Shown: piece by piece, positions 1 through 5,685 of the stretch
Position numbering within the stretch: position 1 is the stretch's first letter
How the letters are laid out: each line of letters starts with the position of its first letter
Made by a program: the position numbers and the translations under genes
Assembly: GCA_002774555.1 (NCBI GenBank)
Contig: PEYC01000051.1
Location: forward strand, 1 to 8,985
Direction of reading: 5' to 3'
Length of the DNA: 8,985 bases
Source of the DNA: Candidatus Nealsonbacteria bacterium CG08_land_8_20_14_0_20_36_22
GTDB lineage: Bacteria; Patescibacteriota; Minisyncoccia; Minisyncoccales; GWA2-38-27
Notes under the pieces: model-generated
What the model was told of the DNA's origin: nothing
The model's input: the letters and a program-made list of their open reading frames with translations, nothing else
The model's database searches: none

Positions 1-217
1 TTTCAAATATCGGGCTTACACCGATATAATCCGCGCCTAATTTTTCTGCTTGGATTGCTTCTTCAACCATCTCTCCCGTTGATTTTTCTTTTTCTCTGTA
101 CTGAACTATTTTAACTCCTGCTTTTATTGCTGATTTAACATTCTCAAGGACTGTTTTTTTTGTTAATCTACTGTCTGTTATGAAATATAAGTCAATTTCA
201 TTTAGTTTTGGTCTCAT
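1..217 (-). CDS. thiE: Thiamine-phosphate synthase-like protein, partial and internally shortened
   Basis: The start is at 217 and the gene runs off the window edge, leaving 72 visible residues. Residues 9-15 (DLYFITD) match the first beta strand of ThiE, residues 36-43 (KIVQYREK) match its QxREK substrate-binding motif, and residues 61-71 (GADYIGVSPIF) match the late ThiE strand that binds phosphate. ThiE joins the thiazole and pyrimidine phosphates to make thiamine phosphate in the cytoplasm. In ordinary ThiE the second and third motifs are about 90 residues apart, with the NDR and GVHLGQ segments between them. Here they are about 20 apart, so about 70 residues of the TIM barrel are absent and the frame is kept. 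The start overlaps the end of the upstream gene by 20 nt, implying co-translation. The protein is probably not a working ThiE unless the rest is unusual. Family assignment is fairly sure; activity is doubtful. Confidence 0.7.
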   Translation of the reverse strand, partial: MRPKLNEIDLYFITDSRLTKKTVLENVKSAIKAGVKIVQYREKEKSTGEMVEEAIQAEKLGADYIGVSPIFE

Positions 218-1283
218 TTTTTTCTTTTTGTTTTTTTAGATATTCTTCAAACCTAATCCAAAAAGGATCTATCCTCGGATGCTCTAATTTATATTCCTTA
301 TTTTCCTCAACAATAATAATGCCCTTATCTTTAGGTAAAATTTCTCCGATTATACTTGCTGGAATATTTTCTTTTTCAAATGCTTTTATCGCCGTTTCTG
401 CTTTTTCTTGATTTACACTAGCTATTAAAGTTCCTTCGCTAATTGCCGCATAAGGATTAATATCAAAACATTCACAAGTTTTTTTAATTACATCTTGGGT
501 GATAATGTCTTTTAATAATATACGCATACCCACATTACTTACTTGAGCAACCTCATATAACCCACCAAAAACACCGCACTCTGTTGCATCGTGCATTGCT
601 GTAATCCCTCCAACTTCAGCTGCTATTGATGCATCTTTAACAACTGACGTTTGATAAAAAATATCCTGTGCTTTTCTCACAAACTCTTTTCCATATGCTT
701 GTTCAAGAAATTCAGGAAATTGCATAGCCATTAAAGCAGAGGCTTCAACGGCCGGTCCTTTAGTTATTATAATTTTATCTCCTATTTTTGCTTTAGGGAT
801 TATTAACTTTTTTTTCTTATCTATCCCAAACACGGTTGCTCCTCCAACCATTGGATAATTACATCCCACATATCTTGCTGTATGCCCTGTCAAAACACTT
901 ATACCTAATTTTTTACATTCTCCGTCAACAGTTGTCCATATGATTTTTAATATATCTTCACTCATTTCAGGAGGCAGGTTCAAATCGATTGTTAGATAAC
1001 TTGGTTTTATCCCGCTAACTGCTACATCACTAGCAAGAATGTGGATAGCAAACCATGAGGCCTTTTCCCAGCCAAGCGCTGGAGCAATAAAAAAAGGGTC
1101 TGTAGATGCCACTAATACTTTTTCTCCTAAATCAACCACACCGAAATCAACGCCATGTTGAGGTTTAACAATTATAGAATTATTATCGGCTCCTAATCTT
1201 GAGTATATTACTTCATTAAAAAATTCAGGACTTATTTTTCCCAGTTCTGGTAATTTTTCATTCTTTTTACTATAGTAATGCAT
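198..1283 (-). CDS. AIR synthase-related (HypE/ThiL-like) ATP-binding protein
   Basis: This 361-residue protein belongs to the PurM/AIR-synthase superfamily, which includes PurM, SelD, ThiL and HypE and uses ATP to phosphorylate or activate small substrates. Visible family motifs are TDP (61-63), HILASDVAVSGIKP (81-94), TGHTA (132-136), a GD-rich domain junction near 168, MHDATECGVFGGLYEVA (230-246) and SEGTL (282-286). It lacks the C-terminal cysteine tail (PRxC) on which true HypE carries the cyanide ligand, and no hydrogenase genes are nearby. It is therefore probably not hydrogenase maturation. I chose the ATG at 1283, two bases from the csoR stop (TAA-A-ATG). The 34-residue upstream extension is basic, unlike the family, and runs over csoR. 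Its 3' end overlaps the thiE-like gene by 20 nt, which hints at a thiamine-phosphate kinase-like role, but the substrate is inferred only from context. Confidence 0.8.
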   Translation of the reverse strand: MHYYSKKNEKLPELGKISPEFFNEVIYSRLGADNNSIIVKPQHGVDFGVVDLGEKVLVASTDPFFIAPALGWEKASWFAIHILASDVAVSGIKPSYLTIDLNLPPEMSEDILKIIWTTVDGECKKLGISVLTGHTARYVGCNYPMVGGATVFGIDKKKKLIIPKAKIGDKIIITKGPAVEASALMAMQFPEFLEQAYGKEFVRKAQDIFYQTSVVKDASIAAEVGGITAMHDATECGVFGGLYEVAQVSNVGMRILLKDIITQDVIKKTCECFDINPYAAISEGTLIASVNQEKAETAIKAFEKENIPASIIGEILPKDKGIIIVEENKEYKLEHPRIDPFWIRFEEYLKKQKEKNETKTK

Positions 1284-1284
1284 T

Positions 1285-1563
1285 TTATTTTTTATCAGAG
1301 TTTTTGAAAATCTCCAAAAGCTCTTTAATTTTCTTCTTCCTCTCTTTCCCGCTCTTTCCCTTAATCGCTTTGGTAACGCAGGCATTAAGATGGTTTTCTA
1401 AAATAATCTGGTTTAATTTTTTAATCGCGGCGATTATCGCTTCGTTCTGTTTAATTATGTCTATGCAATATTTGTTTTCCTTAAGCATTTTTTTTGCTCC
1501 TGCCAAATGGCCGGAAATATAGCTCATTCTGTTTATGACTTGTTTTTTTGTGAATTTAGCCAT
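1285..1563 (-). CDS. csoR: CsoR/RcnR-family metal- or persulfide-sensing repressor
   Basis: This 92-residue all-helical repressor is of the CsoR (DUF156) family, whose tetramers release DNA when Cu(I), Ni/Co, formaldehyde or persulfide binds. The sensing set is C33, H58 and C62, with the same 25- and 4-residue spacing as Cys-His-Cys of copper-sensing CsoR. Y32 lies next to C33, as in mycobacterial CsoR. Helix 1 (QVINRMSYISGHLAGAKKML) has the usual basic DNA-binding character. The acidic residue expected about 45 after the first Cys is not clearly placed, so copper is likely but not certain. The ATG at 1563 is chosen because family similarity begins there; an in-frame extension to 1677 crosses the promoter and operator. 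A C6-TA-G7 palindrome lies 16 nt upstream of the start, so autoregulation is expected. No copper transporter or chaperone is in view, and the next genes are HypE-like and ThiE-like. Confidence 0.9.
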   Translation of the reverse strand: MAKFTKKQVINRMSYISGHLAGAKKMLKENKYCIDIIKQNEAIIAAIKKLNQIILENHLNACVTKAIKGKSGKERKKKIKELLEIFKNSDKK

Positions 1564-1579
1564 AGTTTTGATTTTCTCA

Positions 1580-1598
1580 TACCCCCCTAGGGGGGGTA
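1580..1598 (-). promoter_or_regulatory. CsoR-type operator (G/C-tract palindrome)
   Basis: The plus strand reads TACCCCCC-TA-GGGGGGGTA, an inverted repeat of C6 and G7 flanked by TA. This matches the known CsoR/RcnR/FrmR operator style (AT-flanked G/C tracts). It starts about 9 bp downstream of the -10 box, covering roughly +2 to +20 of the predicted transcript, where a bound repressor would block initiation or escape. It ends 16 bp before the csoR ATG. The pattern is seen directly; binding by the neighbouring CsoR is inferred. Confidence 0.85.
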
Positions 1599-1606
1599 CA
1601 ATACAG

Positions 1607-1635
1607 ATATTAACCGAAGCCAATAACCTTGTCAA
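1607..1635 (-). promoter_or_regulatory. Strong sigma70-type promoter of csoR, inside the end of mnmA
   Basis: On the minus strand a perfect -35 TTGACA (1630-1635) and a TAATAT -10 box (1607-1612) are 17 bp apart. The -35 lies within the last codons of mnmA and the -10 overlaps its TAA stop. The start point would be near 1600, directly at the CsoR operator. This lets csoR, the HypE-like gene and the thiE-like gene be transcribed apart from the iscR operon. Confidence 0.8.
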
Positions 1636-2776
1636 TAGTGCCACCGCCCAAAAGCTCTTCCCCTTTATAAAATACAACTGACTGGCCCGGCGTGATTGCT
1701 TTTTGCGGCTTTGGAAAAACCACTTTAATTCTGCCGTCTTTGGTTCTTAAAAGAATGGCCGAAGCTAAATTGTGCCTGTATCTTATTTTCGCCATAACTT
1801 TCAAGGGAAATTTTGGTTTTTCGTTTGAAACCCAATTGACGTTTTTGGCAATTAGTTCTTTTTTATACAAATCTTTTTTGTTCTGGCTCACAATAAGGAG
1901 ATTCTTTTTTACGTCCTTACTTAAAACATAATATGGTTTGCCGCTAGCAACTTTTATTCCTTTCCTTTGCCCAATAGTGTAAAACCATAAACCTTGATGT
2001 TCTCCAATAACACTGCCTTTTACATTAATAATCTTTCCGGGTTTTGATTTAAGACGTTCTCTCAAAAAATCACTGATTGTAGTCGGAATAAAACAAACCT
2101 CTTGAGATTCGGGGATGTTTAAGACCGGCAGCTTGAATTCCTTAGCTAATCTCCTGACCTCGGTTTTGGTGTAGCCGCCGACTGGAAATAAAGTTTTTTT
2201 CAGAATCTTTTGGTTTAACCGCCACAGAAAATACGATTGGTCTTTATTTTTGTCTCTTGCTTTCAACAGCTTATAGCCTGCGCCTGCCCGCCGAAGGCGG
2301 GCATAATGACCGGTTGCGACAAAATCCGCTCCTAATTTTAATACTTTCTCCAATAATAAGCCGAATTTTATTTCTTTATTGCAGACAACACAGGGATTCG
2401 GAGTTCTGCCGGCCCTGTATTCTTTTAAAAAATAATCAACCACTTTTTTCTTGAATTCTTTCTCAAAATTTAAAACATAAAACGGGATATTAAGTTTTTC
2501 TGCCACCAAACGAGCCCTTTTTTCGCTTTCCGGCGTGCAACATCTATTTTCGTATCCGTGTAAATCTGCGTTCTTATCTGTGTTAATCTGTGTGGCGCCG
2601 CCTTGCGGCGCCCAAAACTTCATAAAAATTCCGACAACATCAAAATTTACCCCGTACCGAGCTTTGCTCTGGTACGGGGCCAGCCCCTTCTTTAATAAAG
2701 CCGCCGCCACTGAAGAATCTATTCCACCGGACATTGCTATAATAACTTTTAGTTGTTTCTTTATTTTTTTTCTCAT
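1610..2776 (-). CDS. mnmA: tRNA-specific 2-thiouridylase MnmA
   Basis: This 388-residue enzyme activates U34 of Lys/Glu/Gln tRNAs with ATP and replaces O2 by sulfur received from IscS. The PP-loop SGGIDSS is at residues 16-22. The catalytic cysteines are C132 (in NPCVVCNKEIKF) and C228 (in EVCFIP). Other family motifs are NRCC (77-80), GRTPNP (123-128), TGHYAR (155-160), DKNKDQSYFL (175-184) and the C-terminal TPGQSVVFY barrel (362-370). It is slightly longer than usual. Two loops are enlarged by insertions, around residues 32-45 and 56-76, and these coincide with DNA palindromes and a tandem repeat that keep the frame. The ATG at 2776 directly follows the TAA of the SDR gene. Lying downstream of iscS and iscU fits its need for persulfide sulfur. 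The identification is secure; whether the inserts are tolerated is inferred from the otherwise intact motifs. Confidence 0.97.
   Translation of the reverse strand: MRKKIKKQLKVIIAMSGGIDSSVAAALLKKGLAPYQSKARYGVNFDVVGIFMKFWAPQGGATQINTDKNADLHGYENRCCTPESEKRARLVAEKLNIPFYVLNFEKEFKKKVVDYFLKEYRAGRTPNPCVVCNKEIKFGLLLEKVLKLGADFVATGHYARLRRAGAGYKLLKARDKNKDQSYFLWRLNQKILKKTLFPVGGYTKTEVRRLAKEFKLPVLNIPESQEVCFIPTTISDFLRERLKSKPGKIINVKGSVIGEHQGLWFYTIGQRKGIKVASGKPYYVLSKDVKKNLLIVSQNKKDLYKKELIAKNVNWVSNEKPKFPLKVMAKIRYRHNLASAILLRTKDGRIKVVFPKPQKAITPGQSVVFYKGEELLGGGTIDKVIGFG
2285..2303. repeat. Short GC-rich palindrome inside mnmA (TGCCCGCC-GAA-GGCGGGCA)
   Basis: Perfect 8-bp arms surround a 3-nt loop. It encodes ARLRRA just after the conserved TGHY of MnmA. 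Its core CCTGCCCGCCG recurs in the intergenic hairpin at 5640-5651, suggesting a shared dispersed element. GC content is far above the surrounding DNA. Confidence 0.75.
2554..2593. repeat. Degenerate 10-12 bp tandem repeat inside mnmA
   Basis: Four units of the form ATCTGTGTTA are seen on the plus strand, at 2554-2563, 2564-2575, 2576-2585 and 2586-2595. On the coding strand this reads like CACAGATTAACACAGAT, a motif seen in intergenic DNA of many environmental genomes (from memory, not searched). It encodes about QINTDKNADLHGY in a loop between FMKFW and NRCC of MnmA, where relatives have only a few residues. Confidence 0.75.
2594..2612. repeat. Short GC-rich palindrome inside mnmA (GGCGCCGC-CTT-GCGGCGCC)
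   Basis: Perfect 8-bp arms surround a 3-nt loop. It directly abuts the tandem repeat at 2554-2593 and encodes APQGGA in the enlarged loop after FMKFW. The two adjoining elements together account for most of the extra residues 56-76. Confidence 0.75.
2650..2679. repeat. 30-bp hairpin element inside mnmA
   Basis: The left arm CCCCGTACC-GAGC pairs with GCTC-T-GGTACGGGG across a TTT loop. The arms are 13 bp with one bulged base (2670). It encodes PYQSKARYG between the PP-loop helix and the DVVGIFMKFW strand of MnmA, adding about 14 residues with flanks. Standard MnmA passes straight from the helix to the strand at this point. Confidence 0.8.
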
Positions 2777-3538
2777 TTAGCCGGCTAACCAACCTCCGTC
2801 AATGACTACGGTAGAACCGGTCATATAAGATGACTCGTCAGATGCTAAAAATAAAACTAAATTAGAAACTTCTTGGGCTTGACCCATTCTCTGCATCGGA
2901 ACCCGAGCTAAAATTGCTTTTTCTTGTTGGGGGTCTTTTTTTATCGGGTCAATCATCGGCGTATCAATCATTCCCGGCGCAATGGCATTTACTCTTATAT
3001 TATATGTTGCCAATTCTACGGCCATAGCTTCGGTCATTCCAACAATTCCTCCTTTTGAAGCACAATAATGAGCAATATTTGAAAAACCAATCCCCTGCTG
3101 TCCCATCGCCACTGAAGCAATGTTTATAATTGCCCCAGATTTTTGTTTTGCCATTGCTTTCGCCGCTGCCTGAGCACAAAGAAAATACCCTTTCAGATTT
3201 ATATTAATCGTTCTGTCCCATTCTTCTTCGGTTAATTCTAAAAATGGTTTAAACTGACAAATCCCGGCATTATTTACTAAAATATCTATCTTTCCCCACT
3301 TCTTTATTGTCTTTTTCATCATCTCATCTACTTCCTGTTCTTTGGAAACATCGCATTTTATTGCCATAGCTTCGCCGCCTTCTTTTTTAATTTCTTTTAC
3401 TACTTTTTCACAATTTTCTAAGGAAATATCAGAAACCACCACTTTTGCTCCGGCTTTAGCCAGGGTTAAAGCATGAGTTCTGCCCATTCCTTGACGAGCT
3501 CCGGTGATAATGGCAGTTTTATTTTTTAAATTAAGCAT
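2777..3538 (-). CDS. Short-chain dehydrogenase/reductase (FabG-like)
   Basis: This is a 253-residue classical SDR, a cytoplasmic NAD(P)-dependent oxidoreductase. It has the nucleotide motif TGARQGMG (12-19), NNAG (89-92), catalytic S142, Y158 and K162 (YCASK), IRVNAIAPG (181-189) and the C-terminal MTGSTVVIDGG (239-249). An aspartate, D37, ends the second strand (VVVSD), which usually favours NAD(H) over NADP(H). Genuine fatty-acid FabG is normally NADPH-dependent, so the substrate is open: a ketoacyl, sugar or polyol carbonyl are all possible. It sits 7 nt after iscU and its TAA touches the mnmA ATG, so it is co-transcribed with sulfur-transfer genes. No known role in Fe-S assembly explains that placement. 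Full length, no missing catalytic residue. Confidence 0.92.
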   Translation of the reverse strand: MLNLKNKTAIITGARQGMGRTHALTLAKAGAKVVVSDISLENCEKVVKEIKKEGGEAMAIKCDVSKEQEVDEMMKKTIKKWGKIDILVNNAGICQFKPFLELTEEEWDRTININLKGYFLCAQAAAKAMAKQKSGAIINIASVAMGQQGIGFSNIAHYCASKGGIVGMTEAMAVELATYNIRVNAIAPGMIDTPMIDPIKKDPQQEKAILARVPMQRMGQAQEVSNLVLFLASDESSYMTGSTVVIDGGWLAG

Positions 3539-3545
3539 ATTAAAT

Positions 3546-4004
3546 TTAATTATTTATCTTAAGGTCGACCTTTTCTTTTTCTATTCTCTCATGCCTTTTT
3601 TGAAGCTCTTTTGGAATCAATCTCTTATTTTTCGACAAATAATCGTAAATTGCTTCAGATAAAGCGTCTGCACCAAGCAATGAACAGTGATATTTGATAG
3701 AAGGTAAGCCGCCTAACGACTTAACAATTTCTTTACTATCAATCTTTAATGCCTCTCCCAATGTTTTTCCTTTTGCCAAATCAGTAACAACACTACTGGT
3801 GCTAATTGCCGCCACGCATCCAAAAGTTTCAAATTTTATATCTTTAATAATATCATTTTCTCCAACTTTAATATATAAATACATTACATCTCCGCATAAA
3901 ATATTGCCCACCTTACCAACAGCAGAAGGATTCTTCATCTTTCCGTAATTATGGGGGTTTCTAAAATGAGAAATAACTTTTTTTGAGTAGATATTATTTA
4001 CCAT
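3546..4004 (-). CDS. iscU: Fe-S cluster scaffold protein IscU/NifU N-terminal type
   Basis: This 152-residue scaffold assembles [2Fe-2S] clusters from IscS-derived sulfur. The three ligand cysteines are C37 (ILCGD), C63 (FGCVAA) and C107 (KYHCSLL), with D39 and H106 also in place as in canonical IscU. The N-terminal YSKKVISHFRNPHNYG is typical of the family. A basic tail from about residue 125 (KNKRLIPKELQKRHERIEKEK) is longer than in E. coli IscU (128 residues) and has no NifU-like second domain. The start codon overlaps the end of iscS by 11 nt, so synthesis of donor and scaffold is coupled. No HscA/HscB, ferredoxin or A-type carrier follows, as in reduced Fe-S systems. Confidence 0.95.
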   Translation of the reverse strand: MVNNIYSKKVISHFRNPHNYGKMKNPSAVGKVGNILCGDVMYLYIKVGENDIIKDIKFETFGCVAAISTSSVVTDLAKGKTLGEALKIDSKEIVKSLGGLPSIKYHCSLLGADALSEAIYDYLSKNKRLIPKELQKRHERIEKEKVDLKINN

Positions 4005-5142
4005 ATGGCGATATTTCTCTTAATTTTTTTACAATTTTTGGCAAAACTTTTAGAAAATAATCAATATCTTTTTCCTTTGTCCATCTGCCTAAAGAAATCC
4101 TCAAAGAACCGTGGGCTTCTTGGGGCTTTAAGCCAATTGCCAAAAGCACATAGCTTGGCTCTAATTTTAGCGATGAACAAGCAGAGCCAGTTGAAACGGC
4201 AATTCTTAAAAGGTCAAGTTGTAAAACTATTGACTCTCCTTCAATAAAAGAAAACCAAAAATTAGCAATATTTGGCAGTCTTTTTTCCGGATAACCTGCC
4301 AGATGAGAGTTTTTAATTTTTAGAACACTTTTAATCAATTTATCTCTTAGTTTGGTTAATCTTTGGCTTTCTTTTTTCATCTCTTTTTTGGCAATTTCGC
4401 AGGCCTTGGCAAAACCAACAATCGCCGGCAGATTAACTGTTGAAGAACGTAATCCCATTTCTTGGCCACCGCCATGCAAAAGCGGCTCAATTTTTACTCC
4501 CTCTCTAACGAACAAACAAGCAGCGCCTTTTGGTCCGTAAATTTTATGAGAGCTGGCTGTCAATAAATCAATGTTCATTTTGTTGACATCAATAGGAATT
4601 TTGCCAAAACTTTGGGCAGCATCGGTGTGGAAATAAACTCCCCTTTGTCTGCAAATTCTTCCAATTTTCTCAATTAGTTGGATTGTACCAATCTCGTTTG
4701 AAGCGTGGATTATAGAAACTAAAATCGTGTCTTTCCTGATAGCTTTCTGAATATCAAGGGGATTAACCTGACCGTATTTATTAACTGGTAATCTGGTTAC
4801 CTCAACTCCTTGTTTTTCCAGCCAATTTGCTGTCTCCATAATACAAGGATGTTCAATTTGAGAAATAATAATATGCTTGCCCTTAACTCCTTTCAGCGCT
4901 AAGTTGTTGCTCTCTGTGGCAGAGCCGGTGAAAATTATTTCATTTGGCTTGGCTCCTATTAAATCTGCCGCCACTTCTCTGCTTTTTTCCAAAGCTATTT
5001 TAGCGTCCTGGCCAAAACTATGAATAGACATTGTATTTCCAAATTTCTCTCCAAAATACGGAAGCATCGCTTTGATTACCCGAGGATCAACCGGTGTGGT
5101 GGCGGCGTAATCAAAATAAATTTTTTTACTTTTTTTTGACAT
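3994..5142 (-). CDS. iscS: Cysteine desulfurase IscS/NifS
   Basis: This 382-residue PLP enzyme converts cysteine to alanine and carries the sulfur as a persulfide. Seen are the N-terminal YFDYAATTPVDP, GSATESNN (73-80), H98 which stacks on PLP, D174 and Q177 that contact PLP, the PLP lysine K200 in SSHKIYGPKG, and the catalytic cysteine C322 in STGSACSS. The flexible loop after C322 is that of group I enzymes (IscS/NifS). The usual RSGTEN motif reads RSSTVN, a modest variation. It overlaps iscR by 17 nt and iscU by 11 nt, forming a tight unit. It probably serves both IscU and the downstream MnmA. Assignment to IscS rather than NifS rests on the iscR and mnmA context. Confidence 0.97.
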   Translation of the reverse strand: MSKKSKKIYFDYAATTPVDPRVIKAMLPYFGEKFGNTMSIHSFGQDAKIALEKSREVAADLIGAKPNEIIFTGSATESNNLALKGVKGKHIIISQIEHPCIMETANWLEKQGVEVTRLPVNKYGQVNPLDIQKAIRKDTILVSIIHASNEIGTIQLIEKIGRICRQRGVYFHTDAAQSFGKIPIDVNKMNIDLLTASSHKIYGPKGAACLFVREGVKIEPLLHGGGQEMGLRSSTVNLPAIVGFAKACEIAKKEMKKESQRLTKLRDKLIKSVLKIKNSHLAGYPEKRLPNIANFWFSFIEGESIVLQLDLLRIAVSTGSACSSLKLEPSYVLLAIGLKPQEAHGSLRISLGRWTKEKDIDYFLKVLPKIVKKLREISPYGK

Positions 5143-5533
5143 TTTTTGATTTAATTAAATCGGCTAAGGTCATAGAATCTAAAGTAGAATCAACAGAATC
5201 CTGAACTTTTTCCCAAACACTTTTAGATGAGCATATTCTCGCCATCTGGCACCCTACACAGCTAACCGGCACTGTACTTTCCAAAACTCTAACAATCTCC
5301 CCTGTTGTAATTTTTTCAGGATTTTTTGCCAAAAAATATCCTCCTTGAACGCCTTTTTTAGCTTCAACTAAACCCGCTGCTTCCAATTCTGAAAGTATTT
5401 TTTCTAAGTAATCAAAAGGAATATTCTCTTTTTCAGAGACCTTTTTTAGGGGACAAACCTTGTTTTTAGAGGAGTGTTTTGCTAAATAAACCATTGCCCT
5501 CAAACCATATTGCGCTTTTTTAGATACTCTCAT
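5126..5533 (-). CDS. iscR: Rrf2-family Fe-S regulator, IscR-like
   Basis: This 135-residue winged-helix regulator heads the Fe-S operon. The N-terminus MRVSKKAQYGLRAMVYLA matches the Rrf2 signature, and the recognition region (IPFDYLEKILSELEAAGLV...GGYFLAK) is complete. Cysteines C92, C95 and C101 (C-x2-C-x5-C) can ligate an Fe-S cluster; E. coli IscR uses C92, C98 and C104, so the spacing differs. An ATG at 5545 would add MRIN, but I prefer 5533 because the family normally begins just before this signature. The gene overlaps iscS by 17 nt. A GAC-N7-GTC palindrome lies across the transcription start, so feedback control by cluster status is the expected logic. It could be another Rrf2 member sensing NO or redox, but the context favours IscR. 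Confidence 0.92.
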   Translation of the reverse strand: MRVSKKAQYGLRAMVYLAKHSSKNKVCPLKKVSEKENIPFDYLEKILSELEAAGLVEAKKGVQGGYFLAKNPEKITTGEIVRVLESTVPVSCVGCQMARICSSKSVWEKVQDSVDSTLDSMTLADLIKSKNVKKK

Positions 5534-5536
5534 ATT

Positions 5537-5574
5537 TATTCGCATGTGCCCATTCGTAGTGGGCTATTCGCATG
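5537..5574 (-). repeat. Direct repeats flanking a small hairpin at the iscR start
   Basis: The 10-bp sequence TATTCGCATG (plus strand) occurs at 5537-5546 and 5565-5574. Between the copies GCCCA (5548-5552) and TGGGC (5560-5564) form a 5-bp stem. The first copy contains the alternative ATG at 5545 and ends just before the preferred start at 5533. It may be an mRNA element that gates translation, or a second protein site. Function is not known. Confidence 0.55.
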
Positions 5575-5579
5575 CTTTA

Positions 5580-5604
5580 AAAACCGACTTAATTTGTCGG
5601 TTTT
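5580..5604 (-). promoter_or_regulatory. Predicted Rrf2/IscR operator (AAAACCGAC-N7-GTCGGTTTT)
   Basis: Perfect 9-bp arms are separated by 7 bp. The GAC-N7-GTC core and flanking CC/GG match the type 1 IscR site layout known from E. coli (YYGAC-N7-GTCRR). It directly abuts the -10 box at 5605, covering about -6 to +19. On the minus strand it also resembles an intrinsic terminator (stem followed by five T), but a terminator at +1 makes little sense, so an operator is preferred. Confidence 0.7.
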
Positions 5605-5633
5605 AGTTTAGCAAAGGCAAAATCCTGTGTCAA
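5605..5633 (-). promoter_or_regulatory. Promoter of the iscR-iscS-iscU-SDR-mnmA operon
   Basis: On the minus strand a perfect -35 TTGACA (5628-5633) is followed after 17 bp by TAAACT (5605-5610). The start would fall near 5598, inside the Rrf2 palindrome. The -35 is 7 bp from the repeat hairpin at 5641-5660. Confidence 0.7.
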
Positions 5634-5640
5634 TACTTCC

Positions 5641-5680
5641 CTGCCCGCCGCGGCAGGCAGTGGTGTTAGAATCTGTTTAA
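5641..5680 (-). repeat. Short copy of the intergenic hairpin repeat (copy C)
   Basis: A hairpin at 5641-5660 (minus strand CTGCCTGCC, 2-nt loop, GGCGGGCAG, one U-G pair) is joined to TTAAACAGATTCTAACACC, which matches the end motif of copies A and B (consensus YTAAAYARRTTCTAACMCC). It starts 5 bp after the NYN gene stop and ends 7 bp before the -35 box of iscR. The central part seen in the long copies is absent. Confidence 0.65.
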
Positions 5681-5685
5681 TAAGG

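Noticed and set aside
1284..1385. N-terminal extension of the HypE-like gene to 1385
   Set aside because: The extra 34 residues are basic, low-complexity and lie wholly over csoR in another frame; family similarity begins after the ATG at 1283.
1564..1677. N-terminal extension of csoR to 1677
   Set aside because: It would translate through the promoter and operator and into mnmA; CsoR proteins begin at the MAKFTKKQ region.
2554..2593. CRISPR-like array
   Set aside because: The units are only 10-12 bp, contiguous without spacers and translated within mnmA; no cas genes.
2792..2797. GGAGG-like sequence upstream of mnmA as its ribosome site
   Set aside because: It lies about 16 nt before the ATG, too far for normal pairing, and encodes conserved SDR residues (DGGWL).
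5579..5604. Intrinsic terminator upstream of iscR
   Set aside because: The stem plus T5 is possible, but it begins at the -10 box and would end a transcript at about +20; the GAC-N7-GTC spacing fits an Rrf2 operator better.
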